Below, in pieces: positions 53,801 to 64,000 of a DNA stretch of 64,000 nucleotides. The stretch is from contig NC_079880.1 of assembly GCF_029227915.1 (NCBI RefSeq), positions 6,698,001 to 6,762,000 of the forward strand, given 5' to 3'. The DNA comes from Hydractinia symbiolongicarpus. Taxonomy: Eukaryota > Cnidaria > Hydrozoa > Anthoathecata > Hydractiniidae. The notes under the pieces were generated by a model. That model did not search any database. It had not been told where the DNA came from and saw nothing but the letters and a program-made list of their open reading frames with translations. Every line of letters begins with the position of its first letter. Position 1 is the first letter of the stretch. A program made the position numbers and the translations under genes.

Positions 53801-56800
53801 ATTACATTGACTTTCTAACGGTGTCCGTCCGTTTGAGTTACAATGGTTGGGTCACATATTCGTACCAACATGTATTTAGCGATATTTTTCTGATATTACT
53901 AGATTGCTTCGCTTTTAACAATGAAACGATTGACTGTGGGACTTAATTGAACTAACTTTGGACTGCGACCTGATAAATGTGATAAATAAGACAATTGGAC
54001 TATAAGAAATAACATTCTTCTTAATTAGACTTGTTTGCCTGAACTCAGCGATTACACTGGGCGCTGTGGTAGCGCTTTATTTAAAACTTTAGATTAATAA
54101 GTCTTTTTTTACTGTGGGACCAATCCTAGCCGTTATTGCGCGCTGAAGAAATACAGACAGTTTCAAAATGTACATTTCATTGACTTTCTAACAGTATCAA
54201 CCCGCTGGAGTTACAACGGTTGAGTCACATTTTCTTACCAAAATGTATTTCGTGATATCTTTCCGGTATTACTAGGTTGTATCGCTTTCAACAGTGAAAC
54301 GATTGACCGTGGAACTTAATTGAACTGATTTTGGGCTGTGACCTTATAAATGTGAAAGTGAGACAATTGAACTCCAAGAAATAACATTTTTCTTAATTTG
54401 ACATGATTGCCTGAACTCAGCGATTACACTGGGCACTGTGGTAGCGCTTCATTTAAAAACTTAGATAAATAAGTCATTCTTTACCGTGGGACCAATCCTA
54501 GCCGTTATCGCGCGCTGAAGAAATAGCGACAGTTTCAAAAACTGCATTACATTGACTTTCTAACGGTGTCAGTCCGTTTGAGTTACAATGGTTGGGTCAC
54601 ATATTCGTACCAACATGTATTTAGCGATATTTTTCTGATATTACTAGATTGCTTCGCTTTTAACAATGAAACGATTGACTGTGGGACTTAATTGAACTAA
54701 CTTTGGACTGTGACCTGATAAATGAGATAAATGAGACAATTGGACTCCAAGAAATAACATTCTTCTTAATTTGACATGATTGCCGGACCTCAACGATTAC
54801 ACGGGGCGCTGTGGTAGCGCTTTATTTAAAACTTTAGATTAATAAGTCTTTTTTTACTGTGGGACCAATCCTAGCCGTTATTGCGCGCTGAAGAAATACA
54901 GACAGTTTCAAAAAGTACATTTCATTGACTTTCTAACAATATCAACCCGTTTGAGTTACAACGGTTGAGTCACATATTCTTACCAAAATGTATTTCGTGA
55001 TATCTTTCCGGTATTACTAGGTTGTATCGCTTTCAACAGTGAAACGATTGACCATGGAACTTAATTGAACTGATTTTGGGCTGTGGCCTTATAAATGTGA
55101 AAGTGAGACAATTGAACTCCAAGAAATAACATTCTTCTTAATTTGACATGATTGCCGGAACTCAGCGATTACACTGGGCACTGTGGTAGCGCTTCATTTA
55201 AAAACTTAGATAAATAAGTCATTCTTTACCGTGGGACCAATCCTAGCCGTTATCGCGCGCTGAAGAAATAGCGACAGTTTCAAAAACTGCATTACATTGA
55301 CTTTCTAACGGTGTCAGTCCGTTTGAGTTACAATGGTTGGGTCACATATTCGTACCAACATGTATTTAGCGATATTTTTCTGATATTCCTAGATTGCTTC
55401 GCTTTTAACAATGAAACGATTGACTGTGGGACTTAATTGAACTAACTTTGGACTGCGACCTGATAAATGTGATAATTAGACAATTGGACCTTAAGAAATA
55501 ACATTCTTCTTAATTAGACTTGTTTGCCTTAACTCAGCGATTACACTGGGCGCTGTGGTAGCGCTTTATTTAAAAATTTAGATTAATAAGTCTTTTTTTA
55601 CTGTGGGACCAATCCTAGCCGTTATCGTGCGCTGAAGAAATAGCCACAGTTTTAAAAACTGCATTACATTGACTTTCTAACGGTGTCAGTCCGTTTGAGT
55701 TACAATGGTTGGGTCACATATTCGTACCAACATGTATTTAGCGATATTTTTCAGATATTACTAGATTGCTTCGCTTTTAACAATGAAACGATTGAGTGTG
55801 GGACTTAATTGAACTAACTTTGGACTGCGACCTGATAAATGTGATAAATAAGACAATTGGACTCCAAGAAATAACATTCTTCTTAATTAGACTTGTTTGC
55901 CTGAACTCAGCGATTACACTGGGCGCTGTGGTAGCGCTTTATTTAAAACTTTAGATTAATAAGTCTTTTTTTACTGTGGGACCAATCCTAGCCGTTATTG
56001 CGCGCTGAAGAAATACAGACAGTTTCAAAAAGTACATTTCATTGACTTTCTAACAGTATCAACCCGTTTGAGTTACAACGGTTGAGTCACATATTCTTAC
56101 CAAAATGTATTTCGTGATATCTTTCCGGTATTACTAGGTTGTATCGCTTTCAACAGTGAAACGATTGACCGTGGAATTTAATTGAACTGATTTTGGGCAA
56201 TGACCTTATAAATGTGAAAGTGAGACAATTGAACTCCAAGAAATAACATTCTCCTTTATTTGACATGATTGCCGGAACTCAGCGATTACACTGGGCAATG
56301 TGGTAGCGCTTCATTTAAAAACTTAGATAAATAAGTCATTCTTTACCGTGGGACCAATCCTAGCCGTTATCGCGCGCTGAAGAAATAGCGACAGTTTCAA
56401 AAACTGCATTACATTGACTTTCTAACGGTGTCCGTCCGTTTGAGTTACAATGGTTGGGTCACATATTCGTACCAACATGTATTTAGCGATATTTTTCTGA
56501 TATTACTAGATTGCTTCGCTTTTAACAATGAAACGATTGACTGTGGGACTTAATTGAACTAACTTTGGACTGCGACCTGATAAATGTGATAAATAAGACA
56601 ATTGGACTATAAGAAATAACATTCTTCTTAATTAGACTTGTTTGCCTGAACTCAGCGATTACACTGGGCGCTGTGGTAGCGCTTTATTTAAAACTTTAGA
56701 TTAATAAGTCTTTTTTTACTGTGGGACCAATCCTAGCCGTGATTGCGCGCTGAAGAAATACAGACAGTTTCAAAAAGTACATTTCATTGACTTTCTAACA

Positions 56801-56810
56801 GTATCAACCC

Positions 56811-59045
56811 GCTGGAGTTATAACGGTTGAGTCACATTTTCTTCCCAAAATGTATTTCGTGATATCTTTCCGGTATTACTAGGTTGTATCGCTTTTAACA
56901 GTGAAACGATTGACCGCGGAACTTAATTGAACTGATTTTGGGCTGTGACCTTATAAATGTGAAAGTGAGACAATTGAACTCCAAGAAATAACATTCTTCT
57001 TAATTTGACATGATTGCCTGAACTCAGCGATTACACTGAGCACTGTGGTAGCGCTTCATTTGAAAACTTAGATAAATAAGTCATTCTTTACCGTGGGACC
57101 AATCCTAGTCGTTATCGCGCGCTGAAGAAATAGCGACAGTTTCAAAAACTGCATTACATTGACTTTCTAACGGTGTCCGTCCGTTTGAGTTACAATGGTT
57201 GGGTCACATATTCGTACCAACATGTATTTAGCGATATTTTTCTGATATTACTAGATTGCTTCGCTTTTAACAATGAAACGGTTGACTGTGGGACTTAATT
57301 GAACTAACTTTGGACTGCGACCTGATAAATGTGATAAATAAGACAATTGGACTATAAGAAATAACATTCTTCTTAATTAGACTTGTTTGCCTGAACTCAG
57401 CGATTACACTGGGCGCTGTGGTAGCGCTTTATTTAAAACTTTAGATTAATAAGTCTTTTTTTACTGTGGGACCAATCCTAGCCGTTATTGCGCGCTGAAG
57501 AAATACAGACAGTTTCAAAAAGTACATTTCATTGACTTTCTAACAGTATCAACCCGCTGGAGTTACAACGGTTGAGTCACATTTTCTTACCAAAATGTAT
57601 TTCGTGATATCTTTTCGGTATTACTAGGTTGTATCGCTTTTAACAGTGAAACGATTGACCGCGGAACTTAATTGAACTGATTTTGGGCTGTGACCTTATA
57701 AATGTGAAAGTGAGACAATTGAACTCCAAGAAATAACATTCTTCTTAATTTGACATGATTGCCTGAACTCAGCGATTACACTGAGCACTGTGGTAGCGCT
57801 TCATTTGAAAACTTAGATAAATAAGTCATTCTTTACCGTGGGACCAATCCTAGCCGTTATCGCGCGCTGAAGAAATAGCGACAGTTTCAAAAACTGCATT
57901 ACATTGACTTTCTAACGGTGTCCGTCCGTTTGAGTTACAATGGTTGGGTCACATATTCGTACCAACATGTATTTAGCGATATTTTTCTGATATTACTAGA
58001 TTGCTTCGCTTTTAACAATGAAACGATTGACTGTGGGACTTAATTGAACTAACTTTGGACTGCGACCTGATAAATGTGATAAATAAGACAATTGGACTAT
58101 AAGAAATAACATTCTTCTTAATTAGACTTGTTTGCCTGAACTCAGCGATTACACTGGGCGCTGTGGTAGCGCTTTATTTAAAACTTTAGATTAATAAATC
58201 TTTTTTTACTGTGGGACCAATCCTAGCCGTTATTGCGCGCTGAAGAAATACAGACAGTTTCAAAAAGTACATTTCATTGACTTTCTAACAGTATCAACCC
58301 GCTGGAGTTACAACGGTTGAGTCACATTTTCTTACCAAAATGTATTTCGTGATATCTTTCCGGTATTACTAGGTTGTATCGCTTTAACAGTGAAACGATT
58401 GACCGCGGAACTTAATTGAACTGATTTTGGGCTGTGACCTTATAAATGTGAAAGTGAGACAATTGAACTCCAAGAAATAACATTCTTCTTAATTTGACAT
58501 GATTGCCTGAACTCAGCGATTACACTGAGCACTGTGGTAGCGCTTCATTTGAAAACTTAGATAAATAAGTCATTCTTTACCGTGGGACCAATCCTAGCCG
58601 TTATCGCGCGCTGAAGAAATAGCAACAGTTTCAAAAACTGCATTACATTGACTTTCTAACGGTGTCAGTCCGTTTGAGTTACAATGGTTGGGTCACATAT
58701 TCGTACCAACATGTATTTAGCGATATTTTTCTGATATTACTAGATTGCTTCGCTTTTAACAATGAAACGATTGACTGTTGGACTTAATTGAACTAACTTT
58801 GGACTGTGACCTGATAAATGTGATAAATAAGACAATTGGACTATAAGAAATAACATTCTTCTTAATTAGACTTGTTTGCCTGAACTCATCGATTACAATG
58901 GGCGCTGTGGTAGCGCTTTATTTAAAACTTTAGATTAATAAGTCTTTTTTTACTGTGGGACCAATCCTAGCCGTTATTGCGCGCTGAAGAAATACAGACA
59001 GTTTCAAAAAGTACATTTCATTGATTTTCTAACAGTATCAACCCG
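56811..59045. repeat. Dimeric higher-order repeat, about 745 bp
   Basis: The variant CCCGCTGGAGTTA recurs with its GCTGG at 56811, 57556, 58301 and 59045, intervals of 745, 745 and 744. The two monomers within each unit are of different class, and successive units are nearly identical. Confidence 0.88.
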
Positions 59046-62000
59046 CTGGAGTTACAGCGGTTGAGTCACATATTCTTACCAAAATGTATTTCGTGATATC
59101 TTTCCGGTATTACTAGGTTGTATCGCTTTTAACAGTGAAACGATTGACCGCGGAACTTAATTGAACTGATTTTGGGCTGTGACCTTATAAATGTGAAAGT
59201 GAGACAATTGAACTCCAAGAAATAACATTCTTCTTAATTTGACATGATTGCCGGAACTCAGCGATTACACTGGGCACTGTGGTAGCGCTTCATTTAAAAA
59301 CTTAGATAAATAAGTCATTCTTTACCGTGGGACCAATCCTAGCCGTTATCGCGCGATGAAGAAATAGCGACAGTTTCAAAAACTGCATTACATTGACTTT
59401 CTAACGGTGTCAGTCCGTTTGAGTTACAATGGTTGGGTCACATATTCGTACCAACATGTATTTAGCGATATTTTTCAGATATTACTAGATTGCTTCGTTT
59501 TTAACAATGAAACGATTGACTGTGGGACTTAATTGAACTAACTTTGGACTGCGACCTGATAAAATTGATAAATAAGACAATTGGACTCCAAGAAATAACA
59601 TTCTTCTTAATTAGACTTGTTTGCCTGAACTCAGCGATTACACTGGGCGCTGTGGCAGCGCTTTATTTAAAACTTTAGATTAATAAGTCTTTTTTTACTG
59701 TGGCACCAATCCTAGCCGTTATTGCGCGCTGAAGAAATACAGACAGTTTCAAAAAGTACATTTCATTGACTTTCTAACAGTATCAACCCGTTTGAGTTAC
59801 AACGGTTGAGTCACATATTCTTACCAAAATGTATTTCGTGATATCTTTCCGGTATTACTAGGTTGTATCGCTTTTAACAGTGAAACGATTGACCGCGGAA
59901 CTTAATTGAACTGATTTTGGGCTGTGACCTTATAAATGTGAAAGTGAGACAATTGAACTCCAAGAAATAACATTCTTCTTAATTTGACATGATTGCCGGA
60001 ACTCAGCGATTACACTGGGCACTGTGGTAGCGCTTCATTTAAAAACTTAGATAAATAAGTCATTCTTTACCGTGGGACCAATCCTAGCCGTTATCGCGCG
60101 CTGAAGAAATAGCGACAGTTTCAAAAACTGCATTACATTGACTTTCTAACGGTGTCAGTCCGTTTGAGTTACAATGGTTGGGTCACATATTCGTACCAAC
60201 ATGTATTTAGCGATATTTTTCAGATATTACTAGATTGCTTCGTTTTTAACAATGAAACGATTGACTGTGGGACTTAATTGAACTAACTTTGGACTGCGAC
60301 CTGATAAAATTGATAAATAAGACAATTGGACTCCAAGAAATAACATTCTTCTTAATTAGACTTGTTTGCCTGAACTCAGCGATTACACTGGGCGCTGTGG
60401 CAGCGCTTTATTTAAAACTTTAGATTAATAAGTCTTTTTTTACTGTGGGACCAATCCTAGCCGTTATTGCGCGCTGAAGAAATACAGACAGTTTCAAAAA
60501 GTACATTTCATTGACTTTCTAACAGTATCAACCCGTTTGAGTTACAACGGTTGAGTCACATATTCTTACCAAAATGTATTTTGTGATATCTTTCCGGTAT
60601 TACCAGGTTGTATCGCTTTCAACAGTGAAACGATTGACCGTGGAACTTAATTGAACTGATTTTGGGCTGTGACCTTATAAATGTGAAAGTGAGACAATTG
60701 AACTCCGAGAAATAACATTTTTCTTAATTTGACATGATTGCCTGAACTTAGCGATTACACTGGGCACTGTGGTAGCGCTTAATTTAAAAACTTAGATAAA
60801 TAAGTCATTCTTTACCGTGGGACCAATCCTAGCCGTTATCGCGCGCTGAAGAAATAGCGACAGTTTCAAAAACTGCATTACATTGACTTTCTAACGGTGT
60901 CCGTCCGTTTGAGTTACAATGGTTGGGTCACATATTCGTACCAACATGTATTTAGCGATATTTTTCTGATATTACTAGATTGCTTCGCTTTTAACAATGT
61001 AACGATTGACTGTGGGACTTAATTGAACTAACTTTGGACTGCGACCTGATAAATGTGATAAATAAGACAATTGGACTATAAGAAATAACATTCTTCTTAA
61101 TTAGACTTGTTTGCCTGAACTCAGCGATTACACTGGGCGCTGTGGTAGCGCTTTATTTAAAACTTTAGATTAATAAGTCTTTTTTTACTGTGGGACCAAT
61201 CCTAGCCGTTATTGCGCGCTGAAGAAATACAGACAGTTTCAAAAAGTACATTTCATTGACTTTCTAACAGTATCAACCCGCTGGAGTTACAACGGTTAAG
61301 TCACATTTTCTTACCAAAATGTATTTCGTGATATCTTTCCGGTATTACTATGTTGTATCGCTTTTAACAGTGAAACGATTAACCGCGGAACTTAATTGAA
61401 CTGATTTTGGGCTGTGACTTTATAAATGTGAAAGTGAGACAATTGAACTCCAAGAAATAACATTCTTCTTAATTTGACATGATTGCCTGAACTCAGCGAT
61501 TACACTGAGCACTGTGGTAGCGCTTCATTTGAAAACTTAGATAAATAAGTCATTCTTTACCGTGGGACCAATCCTAGCCGTTATCGCGCGCTGAAGAAAT
61601 AGCGACAGTTTCAAAAACTGCATTACATTGACTTTCTAACGGTGTCAGTCCGTTTGAGTTACAATGGTTGGGTCACATATTCGTACCAACATGTATTTAG
61701 CGATATTTTTCTGATATTACTAGATTGCTTCGCTTTTAACAATGAAACGATTGACTGTTGGACTTAATTGAACTAACTTTGGACTGTGACCTGATAAATG
61801 TGATAAATAAGACAATTGGACTATAAGATATAACATTCTTCTTAATTAGACTTGTTTGCCTGAACTCAGCGATTACACTGGGCGCTGTGGTAGCGCTTTA
61901 TTTAAAACTTTAGATTAATAAGTCTTTTTTTACTGTGGGACCAATCCTAGCCGTTATTGCGCGCTGAAGAAATACAGACAGTTTCAAAAAGTACATTTCA

Positions 62001-63900
62001 TTGATTTTCTAACAGTATCAACCCGCTGGAGTTACAGCGGTTGAGTCACATATTCTTACCAAAATGTATTTCGTGATATCTTTCCGGTATTACTAGGTTG
62101 TATCGCTTTTAACAGTGAAACGATTGACCGCGGAACTTAATTGAACTGATTTTGGGCTGTGACCTTATAAATGTGAAAGTGAGACAATTGAACTCCAAGA
62201 AATAACATTCTTCTTAATTTGACATGATTGCCGGAACTCAGCGATTACACTGGGCACTGTGGTAGCGCTTCATTTAAAAACTTAGATAAATTAGTCATTC
62301 TTTACCGTGGGACCAATGCTAGCCGTTATCGCGCGCTGAAGAAATAGCGACAGCTTCAAAAACTGCATTACATTGACTTTCTAACGGTGTCAGTCCGTTT
62401 GAGTTACAATGGTTGGGTCACATATTCGTACCAACATGTATTTAGCGATATTTTTCAGATATTACTAGATTGCTTCGTTTTTAACAATGAAACGATTGAC
62501 TGTGGGACTTAATTGAACTAACTTTGGACTGCGACCTGATAAAATTGATAAATAAGACAATTGGACTCCAAGAAATAACATTCTTCTTAATTAGACTTGT
62601 TTGCCTGAACTCAGCGATTACACTGGGCGCTCTGGCAGCGCTTTATTTAAAACTTTAGATTAATAAGTCTTTTTTTACTGTGGGACCAATCCTAGCCGTT
62701 ATTGCGCGCTGAAGAAATACAGACAGTTTCAAAAAGTACATTTCATTGACTTTCTAACAGTATCAACCGTTTGAGTTACAACGGTTGAGTCACATATTCT
62801 TACCAAAATGTATTTTGTGATATCTTTCCGGTATTACCAGGTTGTATCGCTTTCAACAGTGAAACGATTGACTGTGGAACTTAATTGAACTGATTTTGGG
62901 CTGTGACCTTATAAATGTGAAAGTGAGACAATTGAACTCCAAGAAATAACATTTTTCTTAATTTGACATGATTGCCTGAACTCAGCGATTACACTGGGCA
63001 CTGTGGTAGCGCTTCATTTAAAAACTCAGATAAATAAGTCATTCTTTACCGTGGGACCAATCCTAGCCGTTATCGCGCGCTGAAGAAATAGCGACAGTTT
63101 CAAAAACTGCATTACATTGACTTTCTAACGGTGTCCGTCCGTTTGAGTTACAATGGTTGGGTCACATATTCGTACCAACATGTATTTAGCGATATTTTTC
63201 TGATATTACTAGATTGCTTCGCTTTTAACAATGAAACGATTGACTGTTGGACTTAATTGAACTAACTTTGGACTGTGACCTGATAAATGTGATAAATAAG
63301 ACAATTGGACTATAAGAAATAACATTCTTCTTAATTAGACTTGTTTGCCTGAACTCAGCGATTACACTGGGCGCTGTGGTAGCGCTTTATTTAAAACTTT
63401 AGATTAATAAGTCTTTTTTTACTGTGGGACCAATCCTAGCCGTTATTGCGCGCTGAAGAAATACAGACAGTTTCAAAAAGTACATTTCATTGATTTTCTA
63501 ACAGTATCAACCCGCTGGAGTTACAGCGGTTGAGTCACATATTCTTACCAAAATGTATTTCGTGATATCTTTCCGGTATTACTAGGTTGTATCGCTTTTA
63601 ACAGTGAAACGATTGACCGCGGAACTTAATTGAACTGATTTTGGGCTGTGACCTTATAAATGTGAAAGTGAGACAATTGAACTCCAAGAAATAACATTCT
63701 TCTTAATTTGACATGATTGCCGGAACTCAGCGATTACACTGGGCACTGTGGTAGCGCTTCATTTAAAAACTTAGATAAATAAGTCATTCTTTACCGTGGG
63801 ACCAATCCTAGCCGTTATCGCGCGCTGAAGAAATAGCGAAAGTTTCAAAAACTACATTTCGTTGATTTTCTAACGGTGTCATTCCGTTTGAGCTAAAACG
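58600..63900. repeat. Eight- and four-monomer blocks at the right edge
   Basis: GTTACAGCGG occurs at 59051, 62031 and 63520, spacings of 2,980 and 1,489 bp, with matching private variants (GACTGTTGGACTT, TTGATTTTCTAACAG). These are recent amplifications of eight- and four-monomer units. Confidence 0.78.
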
Positions 63901-64000
63901 ATTGGGTCACATATTCGTACCAACATGTATTTAGCGATATTTTTATGATATTACTAGGTTGCATCGCTTTTAACAATGAAGCGATTGACTGTGCGACTTA

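Larger units (their letters stand above)
34761..64000. repeat. Satellite array, right block
   Basis: It holds about 78 further monomers of the same 372-bp satellite and runs off the right edge. No gene or other insertion is seen in these 29 kb; occasional short frames are repeat artefacts. Two alternating monomer classes dominate. One has AGATTGCTTCGC, GACTGCGACC and AATTAGACTTGTTTGCCTG. The other has AGGTTGTATCGC, GGGCTGTGACC and AATTTGACATGATTGCCGG. Together they form a 745-bp dimer. Confidence 0.97.

Noticed and set aside
786-64000. Direct repeats could be mistaken for a CRISPR array.
   Set aside because: The unit is about 372 bp with no unique spacers, and the neighbouring genes are those of an animal Maverick; it is satellite DNA.
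34761-64000. CENP-B box in the satellite.
   Set aside because: The candidates (around CTTCGCTTTTAACAATG and TTTCGTGATATCTTTCC) fail the essential positions of the box, so no centromere claim is made from a motif.

Overview
The window looks like a long-read assembly of an invertebrate animal nuclear genome. It is a large satellite-DNA array interrupted by a Polinton/Maverick element, a virus-like integrating DNA transposon. The accessory proteins resemble, from memory only, families common in cnidarian (coral, anemone, Hydra) Mavericks, so a cnidarian host is my best guess; no search was run.

Layout. (1) 1-783: minus-strand fragment of a protein-primed-type DNA polymerase B of a different lineage from the one in the Maverick; it runs off the left edge and is cut at its N-terminal side by satellite. 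(2) 786-14515, 17549-19540 and 34761-64000: tandem satellite with a ~372-bp monomer, about 120 monomers in the window, organised into higher-order repeats of 2, 4, 6 and 8 monomers. (3) 14516-17548: the first 3.0 kb of the Maverick, a duplicated fragment (about 99.7% identical by eye) broken inside the capsid gene at a 5-bp microhomology with the satellite. (4) 19541-34760: a full-length 15,220-bp Maverick with 312-bp terminal inverted repeats (TIRs).

Maverick gene plan. Left end: a small protein and a 406-aa tail-anchored protein on the minus strand. Divergently, on plus: a jelly-roll-like minor capsid candidate, the major capsid protein and the genome-packaging ATPase. Then a series of small membrane proteins (one frameshifted) and a 141-aa protein. 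A minus-strand coiled-coil membrane protein and a plus-strand hydrophobic 199-aa protein diverge from a short AT-rich region. Next come the minus-strand retroviral-type integrase (one nonsense codon), and plus-strand genes with a repeated promoter/terminator cassette: a SAP-like ORF, two unknown ORFs (one looks like a death-effector domain), and a SAP-domain DNA polymerase B gene broken by three frameshifts. The capsid and packaging genes are open; the integrase and polymerase are not. The element is therefore probably no longer autonomous, unless the indels are assembly errors.

Regulatory architecture is unusually readable. Plus-strand transcription units end in a TTTGTTAC...GTAACAAA hairpin (four copies). 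Minus-strand units end in an ATCTTTAC...GTAAAGAT hairpin (two copies, plus one in the fragment). Three right-end genes share a 16-bp promoter core exactly 7 nt before ATG, while several other genes have a TATA-like A/T motif touching the ATG. This suggests two expression classes. The TIRs hold G-quadruplex motifs, a 22-bp palindrome and a tandem 74-bp repeat, and share 13-14-bp words with the surrounding satellite.
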